A stretch of DNA of 64,000 bases from Dastarcus helophoroides. Taxonomy: Eukaryota > Arthropoda > Insecta > Coleoptera > Bothrideridae. Shown in pieces: positions 10,836 through 20,881 of this stretch. The stretch's first letter is position 1. Each line of letters opens with the position of its first letter. The notes beneath the pieces were generated by a model. The model saw only the letters and a list, made by a program, of their open reading frames with translations, had not been told where the DNA came from and ran no database searches. A program made the translations under genes and the position numbers. The stretch spans positions 1 to 64,000 of the forward strand of contig CM053327.1 in NCBI GenBank assembly GCA_028583605.1, given 5' to 3'.

Positions 10836-12414
10836 ATTGAGAAAAGGTTGAAATTATCAAAAAGGTGGAAATTTGAAAAAGATTGAACTTTTTTTTCAAA
10901 AAAAGTCAAAAGAATCAAATTTTCAAGAGAAAGTCAAAGAGCCAGAAAAAGACGAAATTCAAGCGGTCCAACTTTTGAAAAATATTCAAATATTCAATGA
11001 CTGAAAAAACCGAGTTTTTCAACAACAAAAATCAGTCGAAGTACCGAGACAAAAGTTGAAATTTGAAAAAACTCAAGATTTAAAAAACTCAAGCTTTCAA
11101 AGACAAATATTGAAATTTTCAGAAAAAGCGACTTATTTAAAAAAGATCGACAATTGTAAAAAAAAAGTAGATAAGAAACGTTTAAATTTTATGTCAAATT
11201 ATTCAAAACAACAAATTTTTAGAAAAGAAAGTTTTAATGGAAATAAAATATTTCAGTCCAAATTTACAAAAAAAAGCAAAATTTCAAGAAAAACATGAAA
11301 TTCTGAAAAAAATGAATTTTCCAAGAAGTCAATATCTTGAAAATAATAAAAATTTTCAGTAAAATCGGAAATTTCAAGATGAAACAAAAAATAAGATGTT
11401 ATTTCCAGAAAAAGTCAAAATTTTGAAAGGAAATAAAAATTTCCAAATAGGTTAAAATTTTGAGTCGAAATTTTCAATAATCAAAATTTTTAAAGCGCAA
11501 TCTTGAAAACAGTGAAAATATAAAATGTCGACATTGTCAAAAGTCGAAACGTTTAAAGGGAAAAATTTTCAAAACAAATCGAAGTTTTCAACAACAAAAA
11601 ATCAGGAATTTTCTGAAATATCAAAATTTCGAAAAAATGGAAATCTTGAAAAAATCGGAATTTTCAAGAGTCGGGGTTTAAAAAAAGTAACATTTTTTGA
11701 AAAAATTTAATTTACAAAAAATATGTCTAGTCGAAATATTTAGAAAAATTCAATTTTCAAAAGATTCAGAGCACGCGAAAGTTTTCAAGATGTCCAACTT
11801 TTAAAACAGTTAAATTTACAAAAAAAAAAATGAAATTTGAGGGACGGAATGTTCGAAATTGGTCGAAATACTGAAAAAAATCGACTTTTTTTAAAATTTC
11901 AAAACTACACTAAAACTTTTGAAAAAGTCGATCTAAGAGACACGGAATTTTCGAGTCAATATATTTATAAACTTAACTTTTGTAAAAAATTAATATTTTA
12001 AAAAAATAGAAATGTTCAAAATTTCAATTTTTTCAAAAAATAAACAAAATTTCAAAAAAGTCAAAATTTTGACCAATATCAATATTGTCAAGAAATATCA
12101 AAATTTCCAAAAAAAAAAAATCGAAATTTTAAAAGAATCGAATCTTCGAGAAAGTTACAACTTTCAAAAAAGTTGAAATGAGAAAATGGAATTTTTCAAA
12201 CATAATCGAAACTTTTTAACCAATCATAAATCACCTGGATCTACTACTCTCTTATTATTTTGAACTTTCGGCATTTTGAACTTTTTCTCTAATTCCTTGA
12301 ATTTCAAATTATCGAGAGTCGACTGTATTAACACGAAATTTTGAAATTTATACACCAGATTTTGAGGGAAAAAAGCAAATTTCGAGAAAAACTTTTAAAA
12401 GGTTAGGCACACAC
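10836..12414. repeat. AT-rich quasi-periodic tract, A-rich on plus
   Basis: Degenerate repeats of TTTTCAAAAAAGTCGAAATTT-like motifs. No coding, RNA or mobile-element signature recognised. Confidence 0.75.
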
Positions 12415-12645
12415 TAGAAATTTGTCAAAATTGGAAGCAAATTTGTTCACTCTTAGCAAATTTGTACAAGTAAGAAGCAAACCTATTTAAATTGGAAATA
12501 AATTTGTTCACTCTCACACTAAAAGCAAACTTATTCAAATTAATAACAAAGTTCAAATTAGAATCAAACCTAATCAAATAAGAAGCAAAATTGTTTAAAA
12601 GGAAAGAAAAATTAATCAAATTAGAAGCAAATTTGCTTCAGTTAA
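12415..12645. repeat. short tandem repeat, ~20-25 bp unit
   Basis: Repeated AAATTNGAAGCAAATTTGTT-like units, for example AATTGGAAGCAAATTTG near 12428 and AAATTAGAAGCAAATTTGC near 12618. Confidence 0.75.
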
Positions 12646-13041
12646 CAGCATTATTATATAAAGTTGCATATTTTTACACTTTTTGTGGATATTTTAAGCA
12701 ATTTACTTACACATTTCAAGCTTTTATTTTGCGTATAATCCGATCTCTTGTTAAACATTTTCTAAATTATTGTAGAAAATAAATTTTTAATTCAAATAAA
12801 AAAATTAAAAATGAGTCACCTGGAGCTGTAAGTCGAAAAAAAAAGTTACTTCTGTCAAAACAAAAACCAAATATAATTTTGTTTCCAGAAAGACAAAAAT
12901 TACGGTTTGACACCCTGTTCAAAATAACAAAAATTGTATAGGTACCTTTTAAACAAGTGTGCCCATGTAAAAATATGGTACCACATTGTGCCCTCCTTTT
13001 GCTACTTTGCTACAGGAAACAAAACAAATAGCATCTATTAT
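12646..13041. other. unassigned spacer downstream of UPF3
   Basis: AT-rich single-copy-looking sequence. Apart from the likely 3' end of UPF3 at its right edge I see nothing recognisable. Confidence 0.5.
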
Positions 13042-13047
13042 TTTATT
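13042..13047 (-). promoter_or_regulatory. polyadenylation signal AATAAA for UPF3
   Basis: TTTATT on plus, read as AATAAA on minus, 54 bp downstream of the UPF3 stop codon: a normal position for a poly(A) signal. No poly(A) tail follows in the genome, which argues mildly against a recent retrocopy. Confidence 0.55.
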
Positions 13048-13100
13048 TTTAACTAAACATTTTAAAACTAATAACAAATCATCAATTATGCAACAAATTC

Positions 13101-14456
13101 TTATTTAGAATCCTTATTTTCTGTTTCTCCTTCCACTTGCTTCCTCTTCGACAGCATTCCTGGTCTATAAATTGCAATTGTCGGCCTATCCTTATTTCTA
13201 ATCCTCTCTTTATTTTTACTTTCCACATTTCGGCTCTCCGCAGCTCCTTCCCCTTGACTCTGACTCACTTTTGTGGTAACTTCTTTAATTTTTTCGTCCT
13301 TTTCTTTTGTTACATTAGCATTTTCCTTGTTTTTTACAGCTGCTGAATCCAAAGAAGCATCTGCAACACTCTCCTTTCTTTGCTCTTCAACTTTCTTCTG
13401 CTCGGCCTTTTGTGCTTCAATTTTTCGCTCCTCTCTCTTCTCACTATATTTCTTTACTTTCTTAGGGAACTGCTTCGTTTCAGGTTCCTTTTTGTAATCG
13501 TCATACTTTTTATAGTCATCAAACTTATTCCTATCTTTATAATCATCTCTCCTCTTAAATTCTCTTTTTTCAACATATTCCTTTCGTACGGGATATTTAC
13601 TATGCTTTTCTTTTTTTCTGTCTTCAAATTTTCGATCCCTGTTTTTATAGTACGAACTAGAAGGTTTTTCATATTTGTCTGGTTTGTCATCAAAATTATC
13701 GTTACTTTCAACATCTTTTTCTTTAAAATCACTGTCTGATTGTATAGTGTCCCCTGCTGAAGAGTTTGTGTTCGATTTGGATGGTTTCATGGCTTTTTCT
13801 TCAAAGCGCCTCCTCCTTTCGTCCTCTCTTATTTTCTTTCTCTCCAGCTCTTTTCTCTTGCGCTCTTCCCTACGTTCCTCCCGAATACGTAACCTCTCTG
13901 CTCTTCGGTTTTTAACAAATTCTAGCAAAGGGGTTGTGATGTTATTTTTATTTTCCGTATTCAACTGATAGGAGTACTTCGGGTTTTTCTTCCAATTCTT
14001 TTGGCTTGTTAAGATTTTCGATAAATTCCAAATATAGAGGGTCTGTTTCGAATTGTGCCACACTTTGGATCCACTCGAATCTTGTTCCTCTTCTTAGGTA
14101 TTCGTTGAAACGCGGCAAACTCCTACAACAGCGGGATATTCATGACCTTTGTCGTCCACAAAGACGTAATTGTCAAATTTTTCTTTAAAATCAAATATAT
14201 CTTCATGATTGACAAAGTTTAAATATGCTCGAGAAAAGGAGTTTTCCCCCATGCTAGCATCACCACGCACCATGTAAAAATAGTCATATTCGGGAACGGG
14301 CGATACTTGGTTGAGGAAAGTCTCCTTGTTCATCTGAGGGGGCAGCCTTCGAATAATAATTTTGGTTGGAAGTTTTTCCTTCTTTTCTACATTTTTGTTG
14401 GTACACACCACCGGTTTTTTATTTGATGGACTATTATTTTCTTCAGGTAAGGCCAT
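13101..14456 (-). CDS. Upf3: UPF3 / SMG-4 nonsense-mediated decay factor, three apparent frameshifts
   Basis: UPF3 links UPF2 to the exon-junction complex in nonsense-mediated mRNA decay. From ATG at 14456 the frame reads KLPTKIIIRRLPPQMNKETF and SFSRAYLNFVNHEDI, the RNP-like UPF3 domain, up to HEYPAVV. Then the frame must shift three times by one base: near 14121 (VV to EFAAFQRIPKKR), near 14050 (after DPKCGTI to the ETDPLYLEF segment), and near 13960 (back to TENKNNITTPLLEFVK). The last frame runs 320 codons through a Lys/Glu/Arg-rich region to DRPTIAIYRPGMLSKRK near the C-terminus, matching the exon-junction-binding motif. There are no introns and no other stops. All three lesions are extra bases, so assembly errors, a young pseudogene or a retrocopy are all possible. 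Family identity is secure; functionality is not. Confidence 0.85.
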
Positions 14457-14797
14457 CGTTTAGAATATTTGATAACTCTACAAGAAACTCTTCTTTATAT
14501 GCAATGTTTTACAAAAGCTACAATTTATTCGCAGCTCGACTTATATTTGTAGTTTATCTTATCTGTCAATTACATTCACAAAACATGTCATAATTGTCAA
14601 ACTATATGTGGTTCATTTAAACTACAATGAGTAGGTCTGGTTTATTTTTAATTGAGCATTATTAGGATTCATATGAAGAAAATGAATAAAAGCATTAAAA
14701 CTCACGGATAATGTCAGATGTAATTTTATTTCGCTAGCAAAAAAGGAGTCACTTAAGACAATGCCGTGGCATACCTTTTTTAAGAGGGACGGTAAAA
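14457..14797. other. spacer upstream of UPF3
   Basis: Would hold the UPF3 promoter and 5' UTR. No core promoter motif is convincing. Confidence 0.4.
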
Positions 14798-14880
14798 CAG
14801 TGGCGTAGCTAAAGGAGGGCTCACCGAATAACACCTGTCGGCACGGACATCGACATGCTTAACGTGTCCATTTATTTTCT
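14798..14880 (+). mobile_element. hAT-type terminus, left end
   Basis: CAGTGGCGTAGCTAAAGGAG is a typical hAT terminal sequence. A 13-bp inverted match (AGCTACGCCACTG) ends at 20530, but the flanking 8-mers (CGGTAAAA and ATATAAGA) do not match, so the two ends are not shown to belong to one insertion. An AT-rich tract follows, as in other hAT ends here. Confidence 0.5.
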
Positions 14881-14999
14881 GACTCAAAACGGGACATCGC
14901 TTTATTTCTCTCAACCAAAGAGATAACTTTCAAGTTTAGGTTTTAAAGTTAAACTAATAAATAAATAAAGAAATAAATAAATAGAATAAATGTGTTACG

Positions 15000-16427
15000 C
15001 TTAAAGCGAAAATCCATGAAAATCTAAAAAAAGTCGAAAGAAAAGGATCGAAATTTATTTTAAAAAATGCTGAAATTTCAGAAAACAAAAACATTGAGCT
15101 TTAAAACAAAATTTGAAAAAAAAGTTAGAAACTTCAAAAAATTCCAAATTTGCTGAAACACAAAACTTTGAGATTAAGGTCTAGCCTTAACACAAAGTTT
15201 TTTTTGAAAAACGTTTTGCGGAAAAATTTGAAAATTTGTTTAAAAACATGTTTAGAGAAAAGGACCTCTTGAGGAATAATTCGAAATTTCTCAAAAGTTG
15301 AAGAAAAATTCAAGATTTAAGAAAAGTCCAATTTTTAAGGAAGACCTTCCCTAAAAAGATTTCTGAAGAAACTATAATGGATTCTTTTTGAGAAAATTTT
15401 GTACCTCTGGGAAACATTCGCAACTTCGATAAAAAAAAATGAAAATTTTTATAAATTTGGAGCAAAATCTATTTCTTTGAACAAAAATCGAGATGGGATC
15501 GTCATGGGTAAATAAAAAATTTTAAAAAATCTAAATCTAGATAACATGGTAAAACAACTGTATAAAAATAGAAAAAGGTCGAATTTTAAGGAAGAAAAAT
15601 CAAAATTTCAAGAAAATGCGAAAAGTTTGCTAATATCAAATTTTCTAAAATTTGAATTTTGCTCCAGCAAAATCTCTAAATGTCAAAAAATCTCTTGGAA
15701 AAAAAAGTAGAAATTTCTAGAAAAATTAATGAAACTTTGATATTCTTAATTTCTCTTAAAAACAACCAGAAAATAGTGGAAATTTCGAAAATGTTTAAAT
15801 TTTCTAATTAATATTTGGGGTAAGGTCAAAATCTTGAGGAAAAATGCAAAATTTCTATAGCATATAAAGCATATCAAAATTTCGCGAAAAATAGAAATTT
15901 TAAGAAAAGAGTCGAAAGTGCTGTAAAAGTGATTTTTAGAAAAAACTATCAACTTTTAGAAAAAATGTCAAAATTTCTATAAGGTATGCGGGTTATCGAA
16001 ATTTAATTTTTTTTCTGGAAAATTTCAAATTTTCACTATTAGAATAAACACTTTTTCCCAAAATTTAGATCTTTTTTCGCAGAATTTTGATCATTTTTTC
16101 GTAATTTCGTCTTTTTTTCAGAGTTTAGATTATTTTTTTCAAAATTTCGACTTTTTTTTTTAATTTTGACTTTCTCTGGAACATTTTGAAATTTTTCTTT
16201 TCGAAGTTTTCTCGAAATTTTGTTGGTTTTTTAAAGTTCGATAATTTTCTGAACATTTAGCTATTTTTGAAAATTTAGAATCTGTTTTTTTGGAAATTTC
16301 GAGTGGTTTCTTTTTCATGAAATTTTAAATTTGATCTCAATATCAGATATTTAATATTTTTGTGGTTAATTCATTTTTTTTCTCAAAATTTTTACTTTTT
16401 CTATTAAAATAACTTTTTTCTTAATTG
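15000..16427. repeat. AT-rich quasi-periodic tract with polarity switch
   Basis: A-rich on plus up to about 15985, T-rich afterwards (TTTCGACTTTTTTTTTTAAT-like), so two blocks face each other. No genes seen. Confidence 0.75.
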
Positions 16428-16439
16428 GCCAAGGTGGTG

Positions 16440-16948
16440 AAGAAAGAGTTATTGAATATTACAGCAAGACTCTGACGGAGAGGAACTATTGCACCACCAG
16501 GAAGGAACTTCTTGCGATAGTCAAGGCCGTGGAACACTTCCACAAGTATTTGTATAGACAGGAATTCCTCATCAGGATAGATCATTCGGCGCTTTCCTGG
16601 TTACTTCGAATGAAGAATGCAGAGGGGCAGATGGCTAGATGGTTAGGAAGGCTCCAACAGTATCACTTTAAGGTGTATCATCGAATGGGAAGACAGCATA
16701 ACAACGCTGACGCTTTGTCCAGAAGACCTTGTGGGGACTGCAAACACTGTAGACGGGTTGAGGACCATGAGGACATGGTGGATATAAGGGTCACGTCTGT
16801 CCAGCCAGACAGATGGACCGCTGAAGGTCTTCGGGAGCTACAGAAGAGCGACGCTGATATCAGACTCATATTGAAATGGAAAGAAGCTGGAGATAGACCT
16901 GAATGGCAAGAGGTTTCCGACAGAAGTCCAGCTCCTAAGAATTTGTGA
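16440..16948 (+). pseudogene. Gypsy pol: RNase H end and tether
   Basis: KELLAIVKAVEHFHKYLYRQ and IRIDHSALSWLLRMKN are the Gypsy RNase H motifs, and NNADALSRRPCGDC is the usual RNase H to integrase linker. A premature stop follows PAPKNL at 16948. Similarity continues in another frame (VPQEKIPQVLWEVHNGTSGGH, up to about 17105), the start of the integrase zinc region. Confidence 0.88.
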
Positions 16949-17089
16949 GCCCTATGGGAATCCCTCCAGGTAGAGGACGGGGTACTGAAGAGGGCATGGG
17001 AAAGCGCGGATGGAAAGCGTGTCAATTTGCAGTTGGTGGTGCCTCAGGAGAAGATTCCACAAGTTTTATGGGAGGTGCACAATGGGACC

Positions 17090-17568
17090 TCTGGTGGACA
17101 TCTGGGGATGAACAGTATAATGTGGGAGTTCCATTTGAAAGAATTGCAATCGGTGTGGCAGGACCATTCCCAGCATCAGACGATGGAAACAGGTACTTCC
17201 TGGTAGCCATGGATTATTTCAGTAAATGGCCTGAAGCTTACGCCATCCCGAACCAGGAAGCTACCACAGTCGCAAGGGTTCTTGTGGACATCTTTATCTG
17301 TCGATTTGGTGTTCCCTTGGAACTACACTCGGACCAAGGTAGGAACTTCGAATCGGGGGTCTTTCAAGAGGTGTGCCGTCTTATTGGAATAAAGAAAACT
17401 CGAACGACACCTCTGCAACCACAGTCTGATGGAATGGCGGAAAGATTTAACAGGACCTTGGAGGAACATTTTTCGAAGGTCGTTTCCAAGCATCAGACAG
17501 ACTGGGACCGACATCTACCACTATTTCTAATGCCCTATCGCGCGGCAACTCATAAAACAACAGATTAG
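17090..17568 (+). pseudogene. Gypsy integrase core, damaged
   Basis: FERIAIGVAGPFP begins the core. The first catalytic Asp (normally D before VAGP) reads Gly. LHSDQGRNFES holds the second Asp and SDGMAERFNRTLEEHF the catalytic Glu. The HHCC zinc region is largely missing: the text runs from GGHLG at about 17105 almost directly into the linker before FERIAI. A stop follows TTHKTTD. The C-terminus is readable in other frames up to VHLNRLCKY near 17955. Confidence 0.85.
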
Positions 17569-18021
17569 ACTCCGGTAAAAGTGATCTTCAGGAGGGAACT
17601 GCGGCTTGCGTGTGACTTGGTGTTTGGATCACCAAGGGAGACCCCCAGAGAGACGATGGGTTTCATAGAAGACTTGAGGGAAGCGATATTGGAGACACAT
17701 GTCCTGGTGCGGACGAAGAGCAACTTGGCGACGGACCGGATAAAGACAAGATATGATGTGAATGCCAACCATGGTGGTTTCAGTGAGGGCGAATTGATAT
17801 AGCTATATAACCCTCAGCGAAGGAAAGGAGTTTCGCCGAAGTTTACGCGATCTTGGGAAAGGCCGTACAAAGTGCTGAAGAGGATCAACCACTTGGTATA
17901 CAGGATCCAGCGTAGCCCCAGGACTAAGATGAAAGTGGTACACCTGAACCGACTGTGCAAGTATAGTGGCGAAGTGACTGATTGGAACTGATCGGAACGA
18001 TCAGTCTTAAGGGGGAGGCAG

Positions 18022-18366
18022 CGTAACAAAATGTAAATTGTAGAATTTAGTATGTAAGAAAATTTTCTAGAAAGATCTGATAAGGGTAAGCGGCCGCGAT
18101 AATGAAACAAACGGCAGATAAGCGTTACAGAAATTTTGGCAAACGATAAGCCTTATCTGCTGGATATTTCTAGAACCCGGAAGCGAGAACTATATAAGGC
18201 GGTCGCCTTTCCCTGGAGACAGTCAGAAGAAGTCAGTGTAGTTAGTTAGTGAGTTAGTAGTTAGAAGTAAGTTAATTATTCAGTTGTAGTGTTCCGAGTT
18301 TGGTTTGGAAATAAAGTGGTTATAATTCACGGCGTAATAATCATTTCGAACCGATAGCCCGCAACA
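18022..18366 (+). repeat. 3' LTR of the Gypsy element
   Basis: Follows the polypurine tract. Contains a TATATAAGG box near 18191 and an AATAAA near 18309, and ends ...CCCGCAACA. The start reads CGTAACA where TGTAACA would be expected, so the left edge is uncertain by a few bases. No 5' LTR is in the window to compare. Confidence 0.65.
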
Positions 18367-20729
18367 ATATAATTTATAATTTAACTTGTTATAAAAAGTT
18401 TTTGATCATCTGCAATTAAACGATTTTTCTCCAGTTGACTTCAAACTATGTGGCTAATTAGAGCACTTTGTTTTACTGGAGGCATTTTTCACCCAATTGC
18501 ACTTTACACAGGACAAGTTCATAGATGAATTTTATAAAATGAATATCCTTCGGGTAATTTTATCATTTTACCCTAACATGTGTTTCGACTTAGAAATTAA
18601 GATAAATATGAGCAACCTAGTTTAAATGTCCTGTCCCAATAGCAGGCAAAACTTAAAAGGGTCTGGATGGGTATAAGAGTAATTGTTTTTAAATTACTGT
18701 TCTTGAAAATTAATACTTCAAGCTTATCATTGTTATATTATGATGGTCAAAAACCGCTACGTATGTCATTACCCTTATTTTATCAAGCACAGATTTCTGC
18801 TTAACTTCTTCAGAAGTGGAAATTTACTTGAAAAAACCCATGGTTAAATAAGCACGAAATTCTTTCAAAATAGGTCGGAATGATGTATAAAAAGGCAAAG
18901 AAAAAGCGAAATTGAAATTTAGGCAATAAAGCATGAAAAACGCCGAAAAAGGTGAAAAGGTAGGATGATAGAATTTTACCTAAAATCCGGCCTCTAGAAA
19001 TGATAAATGCGTACGTGCCGACTGATCTGATTGCGATTGTTAATTGTGCTGCTTACAGGCCTAACTGCCAATAGTACCGCTATTCACGAAAAGATACCAG
19101 CACCCATTCTAGGGTCTAATTATTAATTTGGTATTTGGTTCTAGTTGCAGAAAAAATATTCGCTGAATAAACACCCATCACTAGTTGTGACATTGTCAGC
19201 ATGCGTAAAAATTTGAAGTGTATGTTTGTCAGTGTCAGTATTGTGGTTTAGTTTTTAGAAAATTCAATTGTGTTTTTAAAATGAACATCATAAGTTCTAT
19301 ATAAATAAACGGTTTTACTAAACTTCCACTGGAAGAGAGTGAAAATAAAAGAACTAGGTAGGCCTATGCCAGTGTTAAAATTGGAAGAAAAATAATTAAA
19401 AAATTAATAAATAAATAAAATTCTATTAAATATCACGCCTTACCAAAGGCGTTTGTTTCTCCTAAATTTAATACTTTACTAAGGCATTAAAGTCACCCAA
19501 ACTCTTAACTATTCATATTTTTTGCATCTGCGCACCCCCTGTCAAAACCAGCCGCCACTGCTTGTAAGTGAAAGAAAAATTAATGATAATCTTCGAATTT
19601 CAAAGAACGTAGTTAACATACTCTTAATTAAGGACAAGTTTCACTCTTATCACCTCCCCTATCATCAGATATTAATATGACAAGATTTTCAAAAGAAAAA
19701 ACAATTTTGCCATTTTGCTGTGAAAAATTTTCTTTGAAATCGATTTTTTTTTGTAAAGTGCTTTTAACGGATACATTTTAAGATTTGTAATGCAGTTCGG
19801 ACAAATGTACGCCACTGTCACCGTTATAATGACCATAACGCTAGCCAAAAAGCACATTCTTCACAAATCGAAATTTTCCAGGAAACTATTAACTTTAGCT
19901 ATAGGAAAGGCTTAAGAAAATGAATGCACCTTTCTTTGGTGCTTCCTATGGTGTAATAAAATATAGGGTGTTCTATTTAAAAAAATGAGTTTTTGCCGTT
20001 TGAAATTAGCAAAATCTAAATTTAACTTTGTACGCCCTGTGTAACAATTTTAAGGTGTTCTAAGTGTTTTTAGGTAGCTTAGCTATTTGACTAATTACCA
20101 TACAGAAACTAGACTTTCAACTTTTCAATTCTAAAAAAAATATATTTTTGCTGAAGAATGAAAATATTTTATTTTCTACAAAAAATCAAAATATCTTGGA
20201 AAATAAGAGGTGTACATATAGAGAAAGCTAATAAAACTCCTACTAAAATGATGAGAGAATACAGAACAGCCTTTATAATCAAAACTATTTTTAGATTGTA
20301 GAGCAAGGGTAGTTTGGCAACGTTGCAAAAAATGAAAACGATATTTCGTTTCTTAACTCCTCTTCTTAACTTCTATCTCCGCCTTCTAGTGGAACCCACT
20401 GTATATTATGTCTTCATTTTGAACTTAAAACATTATATATCTACATGTTTTTTACAAAAATTTCAACTTTCAAAACAAAATAAATATAAGGATCTATACT
20501 TCGTTAGCTTCTACGGAAGCTACGCCACTGATATAAGAATAGTTATATTTACAAACCGGGATCGGATAGTTCAAACGCTTGGAATATAAGAACTACACAT
20601 GCTTATACAATGTCAAAATGTTATCCCCTTTTGAATAGTTTTGTAGGTTAAATATTTTATGTAATAAATAAATATGCAATTACTATGTAATTAAATATAT
20701 TATATGCATTTGTAACAGAGAAATTTGTG
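18367..20729. other. spacer between Gypsy LTR and MTFMT with two hAT right ends
   Basis: No gene recognised. GCCGCCACTG ending near 19560 and AGCTACGCCACTG ending at 20530 look like hAT right termini. Their partners could not be assigned. The rest is unclassified AT-rich DNA. Confidence 0.45.
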
Positions 20730-20881
20730 ATGCACTTAAAATTAGTAAATAATTTGGCTCACAGACTTAAAAATGTGTGTTTTTCAAGAAGTTTTTCAGC
20801 CTCTAATCCAAGGTGGAAAGTTTTATTTTTTGGAACTGATGAGTTTTCCGTTTTTAGCTTGAGAAAATTACTCGAGGACTA
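20730..20881 (+). CDS. MTFMT: MTFMT exon 1
   Basis: The ATG at 20730 opens a frame running without a break into RWKVLFFGTDEF. The donor after 20881 is GTGAGT. Two bases (TA) carry over and become Tyr with the first base of exon 2. Confidence 0.88.

Larger units (their letters stand above)
16428..18366 (+). mobile_element. Ty3/Gypsy retrotransposon, 5'-truncated, with 3' LTR
   Basis: Begins inside the RNase H domain (EYYSKTLTERNYCTTRKELL near 16450), then tether, integrase, and a 3' LTR. Gag, protease, RT and the 5' LTR are absent. A purine tract AAGGGGGAGGC at 18009 primes plus-strand synthesis in such elements and abuts the LTR. The copy has stops, shifts and a deletion, so it is dead. The host spacer between UPF3 and MTFMT contains it. 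Confidence 0.88.

Noticed and set aside
13137..13968. Plus-strand frames opposite UPF3
   Set aside because: Shadows of the Lys/Glu/Arg-rich UPF3 coding region on the other strand.
14798..20530. One 5.7-kb hAT element bounded by CAGTGGCGTAGCT and AGCTACGCCACTG
   Set aside because: The 8-bp flanks do not match (CGGTAAAA and ATATAAGA), so the ends are recorded only as separate hAT-like termini.
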